A DNA stretch of 53,473 nucleotides from DATATV01 sp035551355 (GTDB taxonomy: Bacteria; Actinomycetota; Actinomycetes; Mycobacteriales; Pseudonocardiaceae): contig DASZNF010000126.1 of the NCBI GenBank assembly GCA_035551355.1, positions 1 to 53,473 of the forward strand, written 5' to 3'. The position numbers were made by a program, and so were the translations under genes. Position 1 is the first letter of the stretch. Each line of letters starts with the position of its first letter. The notes under the pieces were generated by a model that worked only from the letters and a program-made list of their open reading frames with translations, made no database searches and had not been told where the DNA came from. This document shows positions 8,771 to 17,596 of this stretch, piece after piece.

Positions 8771-8776
8771 TACACT
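8771..8776 (+). promoter_or_regulatory. possible -10 box for leaderless GntR transcript
   Basis: TACACT is followed by six bases and then the ATG at 8783, the TAnnnT-N6-RTG spacing of leaderless actinobacterial genes. No convincing -35 is visible. It supports the start at 8783 over the upstream ATG at 8729, which overlaps the hydratase stop. Confidence 0.35.
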
Positions 8777-8782
8777 CCGCGC

Positions 8783-9499
8783 ATGGACGTCGACCGCGGC
8801 ACGCCGACGCGGTCACCGGGCCGCCGGACCCGGTTGCGGCTGTCCGACGAGGTCGCCGACTACGTGCGCGAGCAGATCATCCTCGGCCAGATCCGGGCCG
8901 GAGAGTACGTGCGGCCCGAGAAGATCGCCGAGGAACTGGAACTCAGCGCCACACCGGCCCGCGAGGGGCTGCTTTCGTTGCAGGCCGAGGGTTTCCTGCG
9001 GGTGGTGCCCAGGCGCGGATTCGTCGCCGAGGGCGTGTCGGCCAGTGACGTGCAGGACATCTTCGTCGGCCAGGGCCTGCTCGCCGGCGAACTGGCCGCC
9101 CGCGCCACCGACCGCCTGACCGACCGCGAGCTCACGGACCTGGCCGAGTTGCAGGCCAAGATCGAGTCGGCGGCCAAACAGGACGACCTGGCCACCGTGC
9201 GTGATTTGAACGACCGTTTCCATCGAGCCATCTACCGGGCCGCCGACTCGCCGCGCCTGCTGCGGCTGTTGCAGGCCACCCTCGGTTACGCGCCGCGACT
9301 GCTGTGGACCACGGTGGAGAAGTGGCCGGATCTGACCGTGCACGATCACCGCGCGGTGCTGGACGCACTGCGCGAACGCGATCCGGCGGCGGCTCGGGCG
9401 ACGATGCAGGAACACCTGGTCAAGGCGGGTGCGGTGCTGGCCGACCGGTTGCGCGCGGCGGCCGCAGCGGCCGGTGAGCAGCGGACCGACGGCCGATAG
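8783..9499 (+). CDS. GntR family regulator, FCD domain
   Basis: 238 residues. The N-terminal winged helix has LSDEVADYVREQIILGQIRAG and LELSATPAREGLLSLQAEGF. The C-terminal FCD helical domain has LNDRFHRAIYRAADS and HRAVLDALRERDPAAARATMQEHL, whose His and Asp residues normally bind metal and ligand. It follows the hydratase gene and is probably the local regulator of the CoA cluster, acting at 7859-7869. An alternative start at 8729 adds 18 residues and would overlap the hydratase stop; the TACACT box favours 8783. Confidence 0.9.
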   Translation: MDVDRGTPTRSPGRRTRLRLSDEVADYVREQIILGQIRAGEYVRPEKIAEELELSATPAREGLLSLQAEGFLRVVPRRGFVAEGVSASDVQDIFVGQGLLAGELAARATDRLTDRELTDLAELQAKIESAAKQDDLATVRDLNDRFHRAIYRAADSPRLLRLLQATLGYAPRLLWTTVEKWPDLTVHDHRAVLDALRERDPAAARATMQEHLVKAGAVLADRLRAAAAAAGEQRTDGR

Positions 9500-9573
9500 C
9501 GTGGTTATGATGGCCACAGAAGATGATCAGCCAGCCCGGCCCTGCTCGTAGCGCCGACCATGGAGGTCAGCTC

Positions 9574-10104
9574 ATGACCGCGCCCGAATCGTCCGAGTCC
9601 GAGACACCGTTCGGCCTGCGGTGGGGGGTCAAACGCAGCTTCGTCGAGTACATCCGCCGGATGCCGGACGGCAAGGGCGCGGCGGGCTCCGGGGCGGTGT
9701 CGGTCGGCGACGACGAGATCTGCTTCGCACCCGAGGTGTCCGGCCGGCGGCCCGATGCCAACGGCGGCGAGGAGCGGTTCTGGGCGTTCCGAGGCGATGT
9801 CCGGTTCAGCGGCCACTTCGGCATGCTGTTCGTCCGGCTGGCCGACCCGATGCTGCACATGCAGGGCAACGGCGAGGCCGAGTTGACCGTGGACGACCCG
9901 GAAAAAGAGGGCGAGGAGAATCGGCTGCCCCTGGTCACCCTGCGCCTGGCCCGCCAGGAATCCCCGGTGGAAGTGGAAATCTGGCAGGGCTCCGAGGTCC
10001 GCCTGTCCGAACCGGGCACCGGCTTGTTCAACAACGTCTACCCGCCGGGCGAACCGTTCGAGCCGCTGACGTTGGTCGTGCCGGTGGTCCCGGAAGAGAA
10101 CTGA
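9574..10104 (+). CDS. HtaA-domain protein without signal peptide
   Basis: 176 residues forming one HtaA domain. FGLRWGVKRSFVEYIRRM and FRGDVRFSGHFGMLFVRLAD carry the Tyr and His that serve in heme binding by corynebacterial HtaA. Those proteins are secreted and anchored; this one has no signal peptide or membrane segment, so it is probably cytoplasmic, and heme binding is only suggested. GGAGG at 9562-9566 fixes the start at 9574. The next gene begins one base after the stop. Confidence 0.78.
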   Translation: MTAPESSESETPFGLRWGVKRSFVEYIRRMPDGKGAAGSGAVSVGDDEICFAPEVSGRRPDANGGEERFWAFRGDVRFSGHFGMLFVRLADPMLHMQGNGEAELTVDDPEKEGEENRLPLVTLRLARQESPVEVEIWQGSEVRLSEPGTGLFNNVYPPGEPFEPLTLVVPVVPEEN

Positions 10105-10105
10105 C

Positions 10106-10837
10106 TTGAGTCGCGCCGTGAGCGACAGACCACGCTTCTACGCGCGGCCCGACGGCGAGCTCGTCGCGCTGCGCGTCGGGCCGCGACTGGCGAGTTGGGA
10201 TGCGGCCGACCACCCGGACCAGATCAAGCTCCAGAACTACCTCGCCGACACCGAAGCGCTGCTTCGGCCGGACATCGATTCGGCGCCCGGTCCACTCGCG
10301 CTCTGGCTCGACGTTGCGATACCCGACAACGTGCCGCTACTCGATCAGCGCGATCTGGACAACTACCTGTTCCCCCTCGCGACGCGACTGCGCAAAGCCA
10401 GCCAACGAAAGTTCGTGTCCGCCTGGGCGAGCAAGCACCATGGCGGCACATCTGGGGTCCGCGTCGCGCAGGCCATGCTCGCACCACGGCCGACGGCGAC
10501 CGTGCTGCACCATGCCCGAACAACAGCGTCCAGCGCGGAACCCGGCTACAAGCAGCAAATCCACGACCAACTGGGCGGCGTGTCCGCACTCCCCGACGGC
10601 CCGGTCGCGCTTCAGCTGAGTTTCTCCGTCGGGCCAGCGCGCAACTGGATGAACCTGTGGAAGCCGACCATTGACGCACTGGGCACGCTACTTGGCACCT
10701 CCACACCGCAGCCGTGGAATCCGCAGGACGGGCGCATCGTCGAACTGGGGTTGCATTGCCATATCCGGCTTGAGCCGGGCTTTGACGTAGACATCACGAT
10801 CGCAGCCAGCACGGTCCCGCAACGGAAATCGCCCTAG
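10106..10837 (+). CDS. hypothetical protein with weak RusA-like motifs
   Basis: 243 residues from a TTG start one base after the HtaA stop, with GGAAGAG 8 bases upstream; a GTG at 10118 is an alternative. I do not recognise the family with certainty. Two stretches recall the acidic motifs of RusA-type Holliday junction resolvases: DQRDLDNYLFPLATRL (about 80-95) and NWMNLWKPTIDALG with NPQDGRIVELGLH (about 178-215). RusA is normally near 120 residues, so this could be a double version or an unrelated protein. Apparent coupling to the HtaA gene has no obvious explanation. Confidence 0.6.
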   Translation: MSRAVSDRPRFYARPDGELVALRVGPRLASWDAADHPDQIKLQNYLADTEALLRPDIDSAPGPLALWLDVAIPDNVPLLDQRDLDNYLFPLATRLRKASQRKFVSAWASKHHGGTSGVRVAQAMLAPRPTATVLHHARTTASSAEPGYKQQIHDQLGGVSALPDGPVALQLSFSVGPARNWMNLWKPTIDALGTLLGTSTPQPWNPQDGRIVELGLHCHIRLEPGFDVDITIAASTVPQRKSP

Positions 10838-11115
10838 ATCAGCGCCGCCCGCGACGCGAGGAACATGGCAGGGTCACCAGAGTCCATCCGGTCAGCTCAC
10901 ACAACCGGGCCAACGCCTCAGCCCCCGCGCCTTCTTTCGTCCCTTGACCAATGCCGCCCCCAGCGCCAGGTCCGCCCCGGTCCGCGGCGATCAACCGCTT
11001 CACCTATCGCATCACCGGGTGGCCCGTTCCACCTCGTGGACGCGGGCGTGGCCGGGGACGCGGCGACGTATGGTCGAAGGGTCCGGCACCCGCGCGAGTG
11101 TGGGAGGTAGACCCG
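10838..11115. other. intergenic region without visible features
   Basis: 278 bases separate the RusA-like gene from the DUF1684 gene. Short open frames exist but lack ribosome sites and normal codon bias. I see no hairpin terminator. GGGAGG at 11102-11107 is the ribosome site of the next gene. Confidence 0.5.
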
Positions 11116-11910
11116 ATGAGCGAGCAGTTCACCCGGGAGTGGCAGGACTGGAAGACCGGCCGGGAGCAGGACCTGGCCCACCCGCACGGCTGGCTGGCGC
11201 TGGTCTCGCTGAACTGGCTGACCGAGAGGCCCACCCGCTACCCGGATGTGCCCGGTTTGTGGTGGCAGGACGAGGAAGCCGCCTACCTCGACCCCGACGG
11301 CGGAGAACTGTCCTATGAGGACAGTCCAGTTGCCGAGCGGCGGCGGTTCGAGCTGGTGAACAGCGGGCCGGGCACCCGGGTGGTGGCCGGTGACCTGGAG
11401 ATCGAGATCGCCCGGCGCAGCGGTTACCTCATTCGCGTGCACGACCCGAAGGCCCCGGTGCTGCGCGCGTTCCGCGGGGTGCCCAGCTATCCGCCGGACC
11501 CGGCGTGGGTGGTGCATGGCCGGTTCGAGCCGTTCGAACAGCCGCAGCCCACCACCGTGGGCGCGGTCGTGCCCGGCCTGCAGCATGTTTACGTTGCGCC
11601 CGGCCGGATCCGCTTCGAGCACAACGGGGTCGAGCACGCGCTGACGGCGTTCAACGGCAAGAGTGGCCGGGGCGATTTCAACGTGCTGTTCACCGACCAG
11701 ACCAGCGGAGTGACCACCTATCCGGCCAACCGCTCGCTCGCGGTGGCGGCGCCGGCCGAGGACGGCACGGTGACCCTGGACTTCAACCGCGCGGTCAACC
11801 TGCCGTGCGCGTTCACCGACTTCGCCACCTGTCCCCTGCCGCCGGCGGGCAATCAGCTGCCGTACGAGGTGACCGCGGGCGAGCGGATCCCCTACGAACG
11901 CGAGAGCTGA
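11116..11910 (+). CDS. DUF1684 domain-containing protein
   Basis: 264 residues spanning the whole DUF1684 fold: WQDWKTGREQDLAHPHGWLA and LVSLNWL at the N-terminus, GYLIRVHDPKAPVLRAF and FRGVPSYPPDPAWVVHGRF in the middle, and LDFNRAVNLPCAFTDFATCPLPPAGNQL at the end. The last segment carries the conserved Asn/Pro/Cys pattern. The family is widespread and uncharacterised. There is no signal peptide. GGGAGG 8 bases upstream supports this ATG. The 3' end overlaps the convergent hydrolase by 19 bases. Confidence 0.88.
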   Translation: MSEQFTREWQDWKTGREQDLAHPHGWLALVSLNWLTERPTRYPDVPGLWWQDEEAAYLDPDGGELSYEDSPVAERRRFELVNSGPGTRVVAGDLEIEIARRSGYLIRVHDPKAPVLRAFRGVPSYPPDPAWVVHGRFEPFEQPQPTTVGAVVPGLQHVYVAPGRIRFEHNGVEHALTAFNGKSGRGDFNVLFTDQTSGVTTYPANRSLAVAAPAEDGTVTLDFNRAVNLPCAFTDFATCPLPPAGNQLPYEVTAGERIPYERES

Positions 11911-12854
11911 TCGGTTGCGCGTTCGCCGGTGATCCACTCGGTCAGCGTGCGCGAATACCCAGGTGCCAAACGTTTGCCGCCGTCGAGCTGAACGCGGTGG
12001 TCGGCGCCGGGGAACACGACCGTGCGCAGAATCGCGTGGCAGTCGCGATCCGGTTCGCAGGCGACGGCGGTGAACGCGGCGATGCTCGCCGGGACCGGGA
12101 CCAAAGGGTCCGCGCCGCCGAACAGGGCCAGGTGCGGGCAGCGCAGCCGGCGGACGTCCGGGATCGGGTCGTGGTCGTGTTTGCGGGTGAGGAATTCCCA
12201 GCCGTGGTCGACGATCTCGGCCCAGTAGTCCGCGAATCCGGGTGGGCGGCCCGCTTCGTCGACCAGCCGGGTCGCCTCGGCGAAGTTCGCGCCGCGTCGG
12301 CCGGCTTCGACGAGGCGGTCGTAGAGCGCCAGAGCGGCTTCGGCATCGGCATCGGCTGAGCGGGTGGTGCCTGCGGAGGCGAGCGCGGCGCCGAGGGCGT
12401 GGCGGTCCTGGACGGCGGGCGTGGTGCCGGGGCCGCTGTTGGTGATGACCCAGGGCAGCTTCCCGTCCCGGGCCGCGGCGCGGAGGACGACCCAGCCGCC
12501 TTCGCTGTGCCCGAACAAGCCCACCCGGTCGGTGTGCACCCCGGGATCGGCACGGAGCGCGGCCAGGGCGGCGAGGGCGTCGGTGGCCAGGTCGTCGATG
12601 GTGGATGCGCGCCAGTCCCCGGTGGATGCGCCGACGCCGCGCTTGTCGTAGCTCAGCACGGCGATTCCGGCGGCGACCAGGTGATCGCGGATCGCGGTGA
12701 AGTAGTCGGCGTTGGTGCGATCGGACGGGCCGGAGCCGCCGACCATCACCACACCGGGCACGGCCGTATCCCGATCGGGCACGGTCAGATCGGCGGCGAG
12801 GGTCGCCCCGTGGCTGGTGGTCGTGAGCTCGCGCGGCGCGGGGTGGGTCGGCAT
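11892..12854 (-). CDS. alpha/beta hydrolase
   Basis: 320 residues. Oxyanion-hole region VMVGGSGPSDR (about 37-46), SYDKRGVGAS strand-turn (about 68-77), nucleophile elbow GHSEGG (Ser117), and a late Asp/His pair (FGGADPLVPV and GADHRVQ). This is the dienelactone-hydrolase/peptidase S9-like class often annotated as alpha/beta hydrolase or acyl-CoA thioester hydrolase. Cytoplasmic, with no signal peptide. Substrate unknown. The C-terminus converges on the DUF1684 gene with a 19-base overlap. Confidence 0.88.
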   Translation of the reverse strand: MPTHPAPRELTTTSHGATLAADLTVPDRDTAVPGVVMVGGSGPSDRTNADYFTAIRDHLVAAGIAVLSYDKRGVGASTGDWRASTIDDLATDALAALAALRADPGVHTDRVGLFGHSEGGWVVLRAAARDGKLPWVITNSGPGTTPAVQDRHALGAALASAGTTRSADADAEAALALYDRLVEAGRRGANFAEATRLVDEAGRPPGFADYWAEIVDHGWEFLTRKHDHDPIPDVRRLRCPHLALFGGADPLVPVPASIAAFTAVACEPDRDCHAILRTVVFPGADHRVQLDGGKRLAPGYSRTLTEWITGERATDQLSRS

Positions 12855-12888
12855 TGATCCAGTATCCGGGGACGGCGACGGACGTGGC

Positions 12889-13500
12889 TCAGAGGCGGAT
12901 CATCAGGGAGAACGCCAGGGTGACCATGGTGGCGGCGACGAATCCGTCCAGGAACCGCCAGGCCGACGGCCGCCGGAACACCCCGGACAGCAACCGGGCG
13001 CCGAAGCCGAGAGCCAGGAACCAGCACAGGCTGGCGAACACCGCGCCGGCCGCGAAATCCCAGCGCAGCGCGCCGTGCCCGGCGGCCAGCGAACCGACCA
13101 TCAGCACCGTGTCCAGGTAGACGTGCGGGTTGAGCCAGGTCATGGCCAGGCAGGTCAGCACGGTGCGCCGGCGCGGCCCGGCCGGACCGTCGACGACCTC
13201 CATCGCGCCCGGTCGCACCGCCCGGCGCGCGGCCAGGAATCCGTAGCACAGCAGGAAACCACCGCCGACCACGCCGACCACGGTCAGCGCCCGCGGCCAG
13301 GCCCGCACCACCGCGCCGACTCCGCCCACCCCGCAGGTGATCAGCACGGCGTCCGAGGCCACGCAGATGGCCACGATCACCGGCACCGCATCGCGGCGAA
13401 TCCCTTGGCGCAGCACGAAAGTGTTCTGCGCGCCGATGGAGATCAGCAGCGACATACCCGTGCCGAACCCGGCCAGCACGGCGAACAAAGCGGTTCCCAT
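12889..13500 (-). CDS. lysE: LysE/ArgO family amino acid exporter
   Basis: 203 residues, six hydrophobic segments, with the family hallmark LLISIGAQNTFVLRQGIRR at the first helix and TWLNPHVYLDTVLMVGS in the fourth. These exporters expel excess lysine and arginine driven by the proton gradient. It is divergent from a LysG/ArgP-type LysR regulator 69 bases away, the classical lysE-lysG arrangement of Corynebacterium. Regulation by basic amino acids is therefore likely. Confidence 0.93.
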   Translation of the reverse strand: MGTALFAVLAGFGTGMSLLISIGAQNTFVLRQGIRRDAVPVIVAICVASDAVLITCGVGGVGAVVRAWPRALTVVGVVGGGFLLCYGFLAARRAVRPGAMEVVDGPAGPRRRTVLTCLAMTWLNPHVYLDTVLMVGSLAAGHGALRWDFAAGAVFASLCWFLALGFGARLLSGVFRRPSAWRFLDGFVAATMVTLAFSLMIRL

Positions 13501-13546
13501 GAGTCCGACGGTAGGAACGCGCCAATCAGTAGTACAGCTAAACTTT

Positions 13547-13561
13547 CTAACGTAACGTTAG
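13547..13561. promoter_or_regulatory. inverted repeat CTAACG-TAA-CGTTAG
   Basis: Perfect 6-bp arms around TAA in the 69-base lysE/lysG gap, ending 8 bases before the regulator start. It lies in the most AT-rich part of the gap. Candidate LysG binding site, or autoregulatory site for lysG given its position. Confidence 0.5.
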
Positions 13562-13569
13562 TATTCGTG

Positions 13570-14481
13570 ATGACGGATCTGCCGCTGGAGTACGTGCGCA
13601 CGCTGCTGGCCGCGGTCGACGAGGGCACCTTCGACGCGGCGGCCGAGGCCCTGCACGTCACGCCGTCCGCGGTCAGCCAGCGGATCAAGGCGCTGGAGCA
13701 GCGCACCGGCCGGGTGCTGCTGACCCGGTCCAAACCGGTGCGCCCCACCGAATCCGGCCAGGTCGTGGTGCGGTTCGCGCGCCAGCTGGCCCGGCTGGAG
13801 ACCGACGCCCGCACCGAACTCGGCCTGGCAGGCAGCGAGGAGACCACCCTGCTGCCCATCGCGGTGAACGCCGACTCGCTGGCCACCTGGTTCCTGCCCG
13901 CGCTGACCCGAGTGCCGGACGAGCCGCGGATCAGCTTCGAACTGCACCGCGAGGACGAGAGCCGCACCACCGAACTGCTGCGCTCGGGCCGGGTGATGGC
14001 CGCGGTGACCTCGTCACCCGACCCGGTGCAGGGCTGCTCGGTGCGCACGCTGGGCCGGATGCGCTATCTGCCCGCGGCCAGCCCGGAATTCCTGGCCCGG
14101 TGGCTGCCGGACTGGCCGGACGTCCCGCTGCGCCGGTCGATCACCTCGATTCCGGTCGTGCAGTTCGAACGCAGCGACGGAATGCAGGATCGGTTCGCCC
14201 GACGATTGACCCACGGTCGTCCGGCGAGTTCGATGCGGCATTTCGTCCCCTCGTCCGAGGGGTTCACGGCGGCGGTGGTGGCGGGCATGGGCTGGGGTAT
14301 GGTGCCCGGCCCGCAGGCCGAATCGCACCTGGCCGCCGGGCGGCTGGTCCTGCTCGAACCCGAGCGGCCACTGGACGTGGCCCTGTTCTGGCAGCAGTGG
14401 AAACTCGACTCACCCGCGTTGTCCTCGGTCGCGGCCGCGGTGGCGCAGGTCGCCGCCGAGGCCCTCCACCCGGTGAGCTGA
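13570..14481 (+). CDS. lysG: LysR-type regulator, LysG/ArgP family
   Basis: 303 residues. The N-terminal winged helix (residues 4-62) has LAAVDEGTFDAAAEALHVTP, SAVSQRIKALEQRTGR and VLLTRSKPVRPTESGQ, matching ArgP/LysG rather than generic LysR proteins. The C-terminal part is the periplasmic-binding-like effector domain, including the WFLPALTRVP and SSEGFTAAVVAGMGWGMVP segments. It should activate the divergent lysE when lysine or arginine accumulates. The ATG at 13570 leaves an 8-base gap to the palindrome. Confidence 0.92.
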   Translation: MTDLPLEYVRTLLAAVDEGTFDAAAEALHVTPSAVSQRIKALEQRTGRVLLTRSKPVRPTESGQVVVRFARQLARLETDARTELGLAGSEETTLLPIAVNADSLATWFLPALTRVPDEPRISFELHREDESRTTELLRSGRVMAAVTSSPDPVQGCSVRTLGRMRYLPAASPEFLARWLPDWPDVPLRRSITSIPVVQFERSDGMQDRFARRLTHGRPASSMRHFVPSSEGFTAAVVAGMGWGMVPGPQAESHLAAGRLVLLEPERPLDVALFWQQWKLDSPALSSVAAAVAQVAAEALHPVS

Positions 14482-14648
14482 GCGAGCACCAGGCGCGACG
14501 GCTACTGGATCTGGTCGTCGACAGTCTGCGGGCAACCGGAGCAATCGCCGGTTTCCCCGGCTGAACCAATTGGCTGCCCCGCGTGGGCCGGAAGTCGTGG
14601 GGTGACGAAACGCGGTATTTGCGCAATTGTTGAGTGGTCATGTTCCCC

Positions 14649-17444
14649 ATGCCGGAATTCCGTGTGCTCGGCCCCCTTGAAGTCACGGCCGACGGGCAGG
14701 TGCTGGACCTGGGCGGGCCGCGGCTGCGCGCCCTGGTCGCGCTGCTGACCGCCAACCTCGGCCAGGTGGTCAGCGTGACCGTCCTGGTCGACGAACTGTG
14801 GGGCGAGCAGGCACCGGGCGACGCGCGGCGGACCGCACGGACCTACGTCTCCCGGCTGCGGCGCGTGCTGGGGCCTGCGGCTGAGCTGATCGTGACCCAT
14901 CCGGCCGGCTATCTGCTGCGCACCGAGCCGGACCGGGTGGACGCGGCCCGGTTCGCGCGGCTGGCCGACGCGGGGCGCCAGCAACTCGCCGTCGACCAGC
15001 CGGGGATCGCGATCGACCGCTTGTCGACCGCTTTGGCGTTGTGGCGCGGGGACGCCTACACCGAATTCGCCGACATTCCGGCCCTGCACGCTGAATCGAC
15101 CCGGCTGCACCGATTGTGGCTGGCCACAACCGTGCACCGGATCGACGCCGAACTGGCCACCGGGGCGGGCGAGTCGGTGGTCGGTGAGTTGTTCGAGCTG
15201 ACCGGCCGCCATCCCGGGCACGATCGGCTGTGGGGCCAGCTGATGATCGCGCTGTACCGGGCGGGCCGGCAGGCCGAGGCGGTGGAGGCGTTCCTGCGGG
15301 CGCGCGCCGCGTTGGTGGAACAGTCCGGCCTCGACCCCTCCCCCACGCTGGTCGGCATCCACCGGCAGGTGCTGGCCCACGATCCGCGGCTGCTCGCCGC
15401 CAAACCGTCCGGGGTGCGGGTGGCCACTGTCCGCCCGGCCCAGTTGCCACCGGACGTGGGCGGGTTCACCGGCCGGGATCGTGAACTGTCCGAATTGGAC
15501 AAAGGCCAGGCGGAAAGCGTTGCCGCCTATGTGGTTTCCGGCACCGCAGGCGTGGGAAAGACCGCCCTGGCGGTGCACTGGGCGCGCCGGATCCGGGCGA
15601 AATTCCCGGACGGCCAGTTGTACGTGAACCTGCGCGGGTTCGACCCGGCCGGGACGTGTGTGCCGCCCGCCGCGGCGATCCGCGGGTTCCTGGACGCCTT
15701 CGGCGTGCCGCCGTCGAGCATCCCGGCCGGGCTGGACGCGCAGACGGGTTTGTACCGCAGTTTGCTCACCGGGCGCCGGGTTCTGGTGGTGCTGGACAAC
15801 GCGCGGGACGCCGAACAGGTCCGGCCGCTGCTGCCCGGCGCGCCCGGCTGCGTCGCGCTTGTCACCAGTCGCGACCGGCTGACCAGCCTCATCACCGTGG
15901 AAGGGGCCCGGCCGCTGACCGTCGACCTGCTCGGCCCGGCGGCGGCCCGGGAACTGCTGATCGGCCGGCTCGGCCCGGACCGGGTGCTGGCCGAACTCGG
16001 CGCCGTGGACGAGATCGCCGCCCGGTGCGCGGGACTGCCGCTGGCTCTGGCCATCGTGGCCGCGCACGCCGCCGCCCAGCCCGGCCTGCCGCTGGCCACG
16101 TTCGCCAAGGACCTGCGGGAATCGGGCGGGCCACTGGATTTCCTGGACGGCGGCGACACCGCGACCCGGGTGCGCACGGTGTTCTCCTGGTCCTATCACG
16201 CCCTCGGCGCCGCCGCCGCGCGGTTGTTCCGGCTGCTGAGCCTGCACGCCGGGCCGGACATCGCGCTACCCGCCGCGGCCGCGCTGGCCGACTGGCCGCC
16301 GGACCGGGTGCGCGGACTGCTGGCCGAGTTGTGCCGCGGGCACCTGCTGGCCGAGCACGCCCCCGGCCGGTACGGCTACCACGATCTGTTGCGCGGCTAC
16401 GCGGCCGAACTGGCCGCGTCACTGGAAAACAGCGAGTCGCGGCGCGCGGCCATGCGGCGGGTGCTCGACCACTACCTGCACACCGCCGATGCCGCCGACG
16501 CCGTGCTGACCCCGCGGCCGCCCGCGCAACCCGGTCCGGCACCCGAGTTCGTGGCGACGCACCAGCAGGCGCAGTCCTGGTTCGCGGCCGAACGCCCGGT
16601 GCTGCTCACCGCCGTGCGCCGCGCCGCGGACACCGGGTTCGACGCGCACGCCTGGCAGTTGGCCGCGACCCTGACCACCTTCCTGGACCGGCACGGCTAC
16701 TGGCGGATGCTGACCGCGGCCCAGACCATCGGGCTGGCCGCCGCGCGCCGACAGGGCGAGAAATCCGGCGAGGCGGGAGCGCACCGCGCGCTGGGGCTGG
16801 CCGCGGACCGGGCCGGGGACCTGGAGTCGGCGCGCGAGCACTACCGTCTGGCGCTGGAACTGTTCGCCGCGCAACGGGATCATCCGGGTCAGGCGCGGAC
16901 CCACCAGCACCTGGCCCGGATGTCGGCCGCGCAGGACGATCACCGGCAGGCGCGGGAGCACGCCCGGCACAGTCTGGAGCACTATGCGGCCGCCGACGAC
17001 CGGGCCGGGCAGGCGGCCGCGCTCAACGCGCTGGGCTGGTGCGACGCGCAACTCGGCCGGTACCGCCCGGCCCTGACCCCGTGCGGCCAGGCGCTGACCC
17101 TGGCAAAGGAGATCGGTGATCTCAGCGGTCAGGCGCACATCTGGGACAGCCTGGGGTTCATTCACCACCATCTGCGCGAGCACGATCGGGCGGTGGACTG
17201 CTACCGGCAGGCCGTGGAGTTGTTACAGCGCACCGGAGAACGGCGCAGCGAGGCCACCGCGGCGGTGTGTCTTGGCGAGGCGCAGCTGACTGCGGGGGAT
17301 GTCGCGGCGGCGCGGCGTTCCTGGCAGCGGGCGCTGAGCGTGCTCGACGAACTCGGCTCGCCCGAAGGTGATTCGGTGCGCACGAGAGCGGTGGCGAACC
17401 TCGATGGCGGCGCGATCACTTCCGGTCCAGCAGCATCGGACTGA
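14649..17444 (+). CDS. AfsR/SARP-family regulator (SARP-BTAD-NB-ARC-TPR)
   Basis: About 931 residues. Order: OmpR-type winged helix (FRVLGPLEV to AARTYVSRLRRVLG), bacterial transcriptional activator domain to about residue 245, an NB-ARC ATPase with Walker A GTAGVGKTALA (about 296-306) and LVVLDNARDAEQVRPLLPG, and C-terminal tetratricopeptide repeats from about 690. AfsR-like proteins activate secondary-metabolite clusters in response to nucleotide binding. Alternative starts are GTG 14634 and ATG 14640; 14649 gives the usual N-terminus. The gene lies upstream of a LuxR-type regulator and the RiPP-like operon, a plausible target. Confidence 0.9.
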   Translation: MPEFRVLGPLEVTADGQVLDLGGPRLRALVALLTANLGQVVSVTVLVDELWGEQAPGDARRTARTYVSRLRRVLGPAAELIVTHPAGYLLRTEPDRVDAARFARLADAGRQQLAVDQPGIAIDRLSTALALWRGDAYTEFADIPALHAESTRLHRLWLATTVHRIDAELATGAGESVVGELFELTGRHPGHDRLWGQLMIALYRAGRQAEAVEAFLRARAALVEQSGLDPSPTLVGIHRQVLAHDPRLLAAKPSGVRVATVRPAQLPPDVGGFTGRDRELSELDKGQAESVAAYVVSGTAGVGKTALAVHWARRIRAKFPDGQLYVNLRGFDPAGTCVPPAAAIRGFLDAFGVPPSSIPAGLDAQTGLYRSLLTGRRVLVVLDNARDAEQVRPLLPGAPGCVALVTSRDRLTSLITVEGARPLTVDLLGPAAARELLIGRLGPDRVLAELGAVDEIAARCAGLPLALAIVAAHAAAQPGLPLATFAKDLRESGGPLDFLDGGDTATRVRTVFSWSYHALGAAAARLFRLLSLHAGPDIALPAAAALADWPPDRVRGLLAELCRGHLLAEHAPGRYGYHDLLRGYAAELAASLENSESRRAAMRRVLDHYLHTADAADAVLTPRPPAQPGPAPEFVATHQQAQSWFAAERPVLLTAVRRAADTGFDAHAWQLAATLTTFLDRHGYWRMLTAAQTIGLAAARRQGEKSGEAGAHRALGLAADRAGDLESAREHYRLALELFAAQRDHPGQARTHQHLARMSAAQDDHRQAREHARHSLEHYAAADDRAGQAAALNALGWCDAQLGRYRPALTPCGQALTLAKEIGDLSGQAHIWDSLGFIHHHLREHDRAVDCYRQAVELLQRTGERRSEATAAVCLGEAQLTAGDVAAARRSWQRALSVLDELGSPEGDSVRTRAVANLDGGAITSGPAASD

Positions 17445-17596
17445 TCCGCTCGACGGATGGCCAGGCGGCCGGTGGTTTGGTGCGCGCGGCGGCCGGCCTG
17501 CCAGCGGCGTGGTCGGCGGACTGTCGACGGACTGTCGATGCCGGATGACACTGTCGGCTCCCGACCCGCTGATGCGTTCGGGACCTGGGGGGACCA

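Noticed and set aside
14482..14564. Short plus-strand frame ending EHQARRLLDLVVDSLRATG
   Set aside because: Regulator-like composition but no start codon with a ribosome site in a free-standing frame and no recognisable fold.
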